DNA from: Alphaproteobacteria bacterium
Lineage (GTDB): Bacteria > Pseudomonadota > Alphaproteobacteria > Sphingomonadales > Kordiimonadaceae
Length of the DNA: 64,000 bases
Direction: 5' to 3'
Assembly: GCA_006226495.1 (NCBI GenBank)
Contig: SBGU01000016.1
Coordinates: 1 to 64,000, forward strand
The notes beneath the pieces were generated by a model. That model saw nothing but the letters and a program-made list of their open reading frames with translations, searched no databases and was not told the origin of the DNA. Positions 63,929 to 64,000 of the stretch are shown here, piece after piece. The translations under genes and the position numbers were made by a program. The first letter of the stretch is position 1. Every line of letters begins with the position of its first letter.

Positions 63929-64000
63929 CTAGAACACGCCGGCCAACGTCAGGAAGGCCAGCGCCAGCGCAGCCAGCACCGTGCATATCATGTAGAAAAA
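63929..64000 (-). CDS. C-terminal end of a small membrane protein (partial)
   Basis: The minus strand from the window edge reads FFYMICTVLAALALAFLTLAGVF before a stop at 63931-63929. This is a single membrane-spanning segment at the end of a gene that starts outside the window. The family cannot be determined from 23 residues. Confidence 0.5.
   Translation of the reverse strand, partial: FFYMICTVLAALALAFLTLAGVF

Overview
The window is chromosomal DNA from an alphaproteobacterium. The main evidence is the dusB-ntrB-ntrC-ntrY-ntrX-trkA-trkH-hfq-hflX block, the fused ispDF gene, pgpA, cinA and ratA. Many outer-membrane TonB-dependent receptors and a xylBA pair suggest a polysaccharide-using, Caulobacter-like or Kordiimonas-like free-living heterotroph. 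I cannot fix the order or genus from sequence alone.

Region 1 (1 to about 8.95 kb) is an A+T-richer accessory island. It starts with a TnsA-less Tn7/Tn5053-type transposition module (tniA, tniB, tniQ) and a convergent tyrosine recombinase. The cargo is two nucleotide-cyclase modules. The first is a tandem class III cyclase protein (531 aa) followed by an E2-fold protein with a cysteine-rich tail. The second is a divergent Pycsar-type anti-phage pair: the membrane effector PycTM (minus strand) and the pyrimidine cyclase PycC (plus strand). The first module is the best candidate here for a little-described defence system.

Region 2 (8971-8998) is a 28-bp dif-like XerCD site about 190 bp from the end of the island. 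GGGCAGGG octamers switch orientation across it, as expected for FtsK-orienting KOPS at the replication terminus. The island therefore abuts the chromosome-dimer resolution site, which fits the known preference of Tn5053/Tn402-type transposons for resolution sites.

Region 3 (9.1-35.2 kb) is largely carbohydrate and nutrient uptake. It holds a secreted sialidase-fold protein, xylB-xylA behind a xyl-box operator, a BetT-like BCCT transporter, a divergent S9 peptidase and TonB-dependent receptor, and a TPR-sulfotransferase. A maltodextrin locus follows: LacI regulator, alpha-glucosidase, alpha-amylase, sodium-solute symporter, two convergent tryptophan-halogenase-like flavoproteins and a MalA-like receptor. 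Its control regions share repeated TTTTTGCA motifs. A terminator without an upstream gene near 29.17 kb marks a possible small RNA or attenuated leader.

Region 4 (35.7-46.4 kb) holds a CopA copper ATPase behind a MerR-type promoter, an Ada-AlkA fusion, and an exported cytochrome c / aldonolactone oxidase / PLP-enzyme operon. A YceI lipoprotein, a MobA-like nucleotidyltransferase, a PAP2 phosphatase and a glycerophosphodiesterase follow.

Region 5 (46.4-64 kb) is conserved core genome: mazG, hflX-hfq, trkH-trkA, the NtrYX and NtrBC two-component systems (with an unrecognised lipoprotein gene between ntrC and ntrY), dusB, ispDF, pgpA, a YeiH transporter, cinA and ratA. The window ends inside a small membrane-protein gene. 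I saw no tRNA, rRNA or CRISPR array.
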